Shown: positions 7,528 through 10,169 of the stretch, piece by piece
Position numbering within the stretch: position 1 is the first letter of the stretch
How the letters are laid out: the number at the start of each line of letters is the position of its first letter
Assembly (NCBI GenBank): GCA_002372465.1
Contig: DFGW01000197.1
Span: 1 to 10,169 of the forward strand
From: Butyrivibrio sp. UBA3740
GTDB taxonomy: Bacteria; Bacillota; Clostridia; Lachnospirales; Lachnospiraceae
Length of the DNA: 10,169 nt
Reading direction: 5' to 3'
Translations under genes and position numbers: made by a program
The notes under the pieces: model-generated
Databases searched by the model: none
Seen by the model: the letters and a program-made list of their open reading frames with translations, nothing else
Told to the model about the DNA's origin: nothing

Positions 7528-9177
7528 GTGAGAAAAAAGTGTGTGATCAAAAGAGTTCTTGCCGGCATCATGGTATTTGCCACTGTGGCTCTGGCAGGTA
7601 AGACTTCTGCACTGGTGGATGGAAATGCCGCAGTTGCAGAGGCAGCAGGTAGAGTAGTAACAATCAACTCCTGTCTTATCCAGGGGGGAGATGTAGTAGT
7701 TAACGTTTCGGCAGCAACACTGCCATCTTCAGATGACGGAAAATATTATCTTTATTCTGATGAGGTTTACCAGGACGGAACAGTTGGAACTGTTGTAGCC
7801 ACAACAGAGAGAGCAGCAAACGCTACTTTCACTTTCCCATTAAATCATTATCAGCCCGGCTCAAACCTTGATAAGAAGTTTATCGTAGCAGTTAAGAGCG
7901 GCGGAGCAATGGTTCAGGTCAGCGATGAGCATTACATCACAAATCCTGAGGCTATTGCCACCAAGACAGTTGCAAGAAATGACCATGGCATGAAGGGAAT
8001 CCTTCCTAACAGCGCAGATGCTGCCACATTCAAGGATCTCGGAGTTGCCCAGATGGTATACAACCTTTACATGGGCGATATCGTAGGCCCCGGTGATGGT
8101 TCAAACGTAGTTCCTTTCTCATATAACGGTGTGGATTATCAGTTCAACGGAGCTGCTCTTGCCCAGTACGACGGATTTGTTCGCTGGTGTAGTGCCAATA
8201 ATTTCCAGCTGACAATGACAATCCTCAACAACAAGACTGCTGCAGGTGCAGACCTTATCCATCCTCTTTCAAGGGATTCTCATGTATGCCCCGGCTATGC
8301 CATGAACACCAAGGAAGATGGCGGTACACAGCATCTTAAGGCTATCGCAGCCTTCCTTGCCCAGAGATACTCAGGCGGCGCCTACGGAACAGTTGATAAC
8401 TGGGTAGTTGGCAACGAGGTTAATGCCAGAACTGAGTGGTACTACTTAAATTCAGCAAACATCGAGCTCAACGTAAGTGAGTACGTTAAGGCTTTCCGTA
8501 TCTTCTACAACGAGATCAAGTCAGTTAACGCCAACGCAAGGATCTACACCTCCTTTGATCAGGAGTGGAACAGAAAGTCAAATCCCGGATGCTTCCTTTC
8601 AAAAGAGTATCTGGACAGATTCAACTATTACATGAACCGTGAGGGTAATATCGACTGGTCGCTTTCAGTTCACCCATACAACGCACCACTCTTTGACCCT
8701 TATGCGTGGAAGCAGCAGGCTCAATATGTAAATACAACCCTTGCTACTCCATACATCACAATGGAGAATATCTACATCCTTACAGACTACATGTGCCAGG
8801 CTTCATTCCTTGCTCCCGGCGGAAAAGTAAGAGATATCTCATTGACAGAGATCGGCTATACATCAAGCTTTGGTGAGGATGCCCAGGCAGCTTCCATAAC
8901 CTATGCATACACAATGGCTGAGAACAATCCATATATCAAGAGCTTCATTCTCTTCAGAGAGACAGATGATGCCCACGAGATGGAGAGCCACATTGCCCAG
9001 GGACTTAAGAACCTTGACGGCAGCAAGAAGATGGCCTATGACTTCTACAAGAACCTTGGTACTGCAGGAGCTGCAGCCTACAAGGAAAAGGCCTCCCAGA
9101 TCATCGGCCAGAGCGTTGATGCACTGGTAACAAACAGAACATTCATGTCAAGAGGCGGTTGGTTCCTCAACGACTAA
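7528..9177 (+). CDS. Secreted glycosidase-like protein (DUF5722-like, clan GH-A-like barrel)
   Basis: Predicted exported carbohydrate-active protein. With the GTG start at 7528 the product is 549 residues and begins with a clean signal peptide: basic MRKKCVIKR, a hydrophobic core (about 10-24) and a likely signal peptidase site at AVAEAA-G around residue 40. A beta-rich N-terminal region (about 41-145) precedes a TIM-barrel-like part. The latter shows VVGNEVNAR with Asn296-Glu297 (the Asn-Glu acid/base arrangement of clan GH-A), VHPYN (381-385), and SLTEIGYTS with Glu441 in the position of a nucleophile at the end of a late strand. The overall look matches the uncharacterised DUF5722 family, recalled from memory and not searched. 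No lipobox, sortase motif or carbohydrate-binding module was recognised, so it is probably released. The gene lies 23 bases after the flavo-diiron gene and is followed by a strong terminator. Substrate unknown. Confidence 0.78.
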   Translation: MRKKCVIKRVLAGIMVFATVALAGKTSALVDGNAAVAEAAGRVVTINSCLIQGGDVVVNVSAATLPSSDDGKYYLYSDEVYQDGTVGTVVATTERAANATFTFPLNHYQPGSNLDKKFIVAVKSGGAMVQVSDEHYITNPEAIATKTVARNDHGMKGILPNSADAATFKDLGVAQMVYNLYMGDIVGPGDGSNVVPFSYNGVDYQFNGAALAQYDGFVRWCSANNFQLTMTILNNKTAAGADLIHPLSRDSHVCPGYAMNTKEDGGTQHLKAIAAFLAQRYSGGAYGTVDNWVVGNEVNARTEWYYLNSANIELNVSEYVKAFRIFYNEIKSVNANARIYTSFDQEWNRKSNPGCFLSKEYLDRFNYYMNREGNIDWSLSVHPYNAPLFDPYAWKQQAQYVNTTLATPYITMENIYILTDYMCQASFLAPGGKVRDISLTEIGYTSSFGEDAQAASITYAYTMAENNPYIKSFILFRETDDAHEMESHIAQGLKNLDGSKKMAYDFYKNLGTAGAAAYKEKASQIIGQSVDALVTNRTFMSRGGWFLND

Positions 9178-9192
9178 GGCAGACTAATCTTG

Positions 9193-9231
9193 ATACGGCG
9201 TATCCTCCTTTGGGATATGCCGTATTTTTTT
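9193..9231 (+). terminator. Rho-independent terminator after the glycosidase-like gene
   Basis: A 13-base-pair stem (9193-9205 with 9213-9225; ATACGGCGTATCC against GGATATGCCGTAT, one G-U pair) with a seven-base loop is followed by six T at 9226-9231 and further T-rich sequence to about 9243. It is the first terminator seen after 790, and so marks the probable end of the six-gene run. Confidence 0.93.
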
Positions 9232-9255
9232 CTTTTTCTTTTGGGTGGTTACATA

Positions 9256-9261
9256 TATAAT
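9256..9261 (+). promoter_or_regulatory. Candidate -10 box for the AAA+ ATPase gene
   Basis: A perfect TATAAT, placed after the terminator and about 40 bases before the ATPase start. The -35 region 16-17 bases upstream is only T-rich (part of the terminator T tract), with no TTGACA-like match, so the promoter is either weak or activator dependent. It is the only obvious promoter candidate in the 122-base gap. Confidence 0.5.
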
Positions 9262-9299
9262 GATAGAGGTATTTTATAGAATTACGGATGGAGAGGGAA

Positions 9300-10169
9300 A
9301 TGGAAAGAAATAAAGAACTGGAGACACTCCAGAAGATAACAAATATGCAGAAGGACCTGTTGGGGAGCTTATACGGGGACTTCTTTTCTACTACAAAGAC
9401 ATCTTCTACTTCCGGCGCAGCGCCAAAGCCCGAAATGCCGGAAAATAAGATAGAAGAACCAAAGCAGGAGCCTGGGAAGGATGCCATGGCCAGTGCCAAC
9501 GAGGCTTTAGAGGAGGCGAAAGCTCTTTTTGCCAAGGGAGGCGCAGCTCCTGAACCCAAGGAAGAAGAAAAGCCTGCAGAACCTGAAGAAGACCCCATGG
9601 AGACCCTGGATAAGCTCGTTGGACTTACTACCATCAAAGAGGATGTAAAAGAGCTTACTGCCTTTGTTAAGGTGCAGAAGGCAAGGCAGGAACAGGGACT
9701 TAAGTCAGTACCTGTATCCCTTCACCTGGTATTTACAGGAAATCCCGGAACAGGTAAGACCACTGTTGCCAGGATAATTGCCCAGATCTACAAACAGATC
9801 GGAGTCCTTTCAAAGGGACAGCTGGTGGAGGTTGACAGATCGGGGCTTGTTGCCGGATATGTGGGACAGACTGCCATCAAGACCCAGGAACAGATCGCTA
9901 AGGCCAAGGGTGGCGTTCTTTTCATAGACGAGGCTTATGCCCTTGCTCAGAAGGACGATGCCTTCGGGCAGGAGGCAATTGACACCATCCTTAAGGCCAT
10001 GGAGGACAACAGAGATGACTTTGTTGTCATCGTTGCCGGCTATACAGAGCCCATGAAGAAGTTTATTGACTCAAACCCCGGACTTAAGTCCAGGTTCAAC
10101 AAGTACATCGAGTTTCCGGATTACAATATCGATGAGCTTGAGCAGATCTTCGACATGAACTGCAAAAAG
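9300..10169 (+). CDS. CbbX/SpoVK-type AAA+ ATPase, 3' end missing
   Basis: AAA+ ATPase of the CbbX/SpoVK group, ring-forming remodelling enzymes whose client here is unknown. The frame is open to the right edge, with 290 residues visible. Residues 1-30 are helical-looking; 31-100 form a low-complexity Ala/Pro/Glu/Lys-rich linker; the AAA+ module begins near LDKLVGL at 103-109. It shows Walker A GNPGTGKTT (147-155), GLVAGYVGQTA (182-192) with the pore-loop region typical of the group, Walker B LFIDEA (207-212), IVAGY (244-248) at the sensor-1 position, and NPGLKSRF (259-266) with the probable arginine finger Arg265. The chosen ATG has GGAG at 9290-9293 with six-base spacing; an in-frame ATG at 9288 would contain that box and has no good one of its own. 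The gene lies in a separate unit after a terminator, so no link to the upstream genes is implied. ESX EccA-like proteins share this fold, but none of their partners is visible. Confidence 0.9.
   Translation, partial: MERNKELETLQKITNMQKDLLGSLYGDFFSTTKTSSTSGAAPKPEMPENKIEEPKQEPGKDAMASANEALEEAKALFAKGGAAPEPKEEEKPAEPEEDPMETLDKLVGLTTIKEDVKELTAFVKVQKARQEQGLKSVPVSLHLVFTGNPGTGKTTVARIIAQIYKQIGVLSKGQLVEVDRSGLVAGYVGQTAIKTQEQIAKAKGGVLFIDEAYALAQKDDAFGQEAIDTILKAMEDNRDDFVVIVAGYTEPMKKFIDSNPGLKSRFNKYIEFPDYNIDELEQIFDMNCKK

Noticed and set aside
9167..9637. 156-codon minus-strand open frame overlapping the terminator and the ATPase N-terminus
   Set aside because: It is Ser/Gly/Ala-rich because it is the complement of the ATPase's low-complexity linker, and it crosses an intrinsic terminator and a promoter on the + strand.

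Overview
The window reads as a low-to-mid GC anaerobic Firmicute, most likely a Lachnospiraceae member of the Butyrivibrio/Pseudobutyrivibrio type. This is an inference from four things: strong GGAGG-type ribosome binding sites, a Bacillus-like class II aldolase, an oxygen/NO-reducing flavo-diiron protein, and a sugar-binding protein paired with a hybrid histidine kinase. All eight supported genes lie on the + strand. The first is cut by the left edge and the last by the right edge. No RNA genes, CRISPR arrays, insertion sequences or long repeats were seen, and no gene-free stretch exceeds 300 bases (the longest is about 120).

Layout. The 3' part of a class II fructose-bisphosphate aldolase gene (1-730) ends at a hairpin-plus-T-tract terminator (758-790). 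That terminator sits directly against the ribosome binding site of a GreA-type transcript cleavage factor (803-1306). Then follow, with gaps of only about 0-50 bases, a flavin-reductase-like FMN protein (1327-1839), a secreted family-1 solute-binding protein without a lipobox (1871-3169), a very large membrane hybrid histidine kinase with two receiver domains (3181-6255), a flavo-diiron protein (6308-7504) and a secreted glycosidase-like protein (7528-9177). A second strong terminator (9193-9231) closes this run. A new unit starts with a TATAAT box and a CbbX/SpoVK-type AAA+ ATPase with a long Pro/Glu-rich N-terminal extension (9300 to the right edge).

How the parts may work together. The clearest functional pair is the solute-binding protein and the hybrid kinase, which abut or overlap. 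There is no ABC permease in the window and the binding protein has no lipid-anchoring cysteine, so it may be a soluble extracellular ligand receptor that reports to the kinase rather than a transport subunit. The secreted glycosidase-like protein downstream could belong to the same carbohydrate-sensing programme. The flavo-diiron protein and the flavin-reductase-like protein suggest redox or oxidative/nitrosative defence. Co-transcription is inferred from spacing only; a possible extended -10 promoter before the flavo-diiron gene would split the run.

Three gene starts were moved from the longest reading frame because of where the Shine-Dalgarno sequence lies: 1327, 3181 and 7528 (the last a GTG start).
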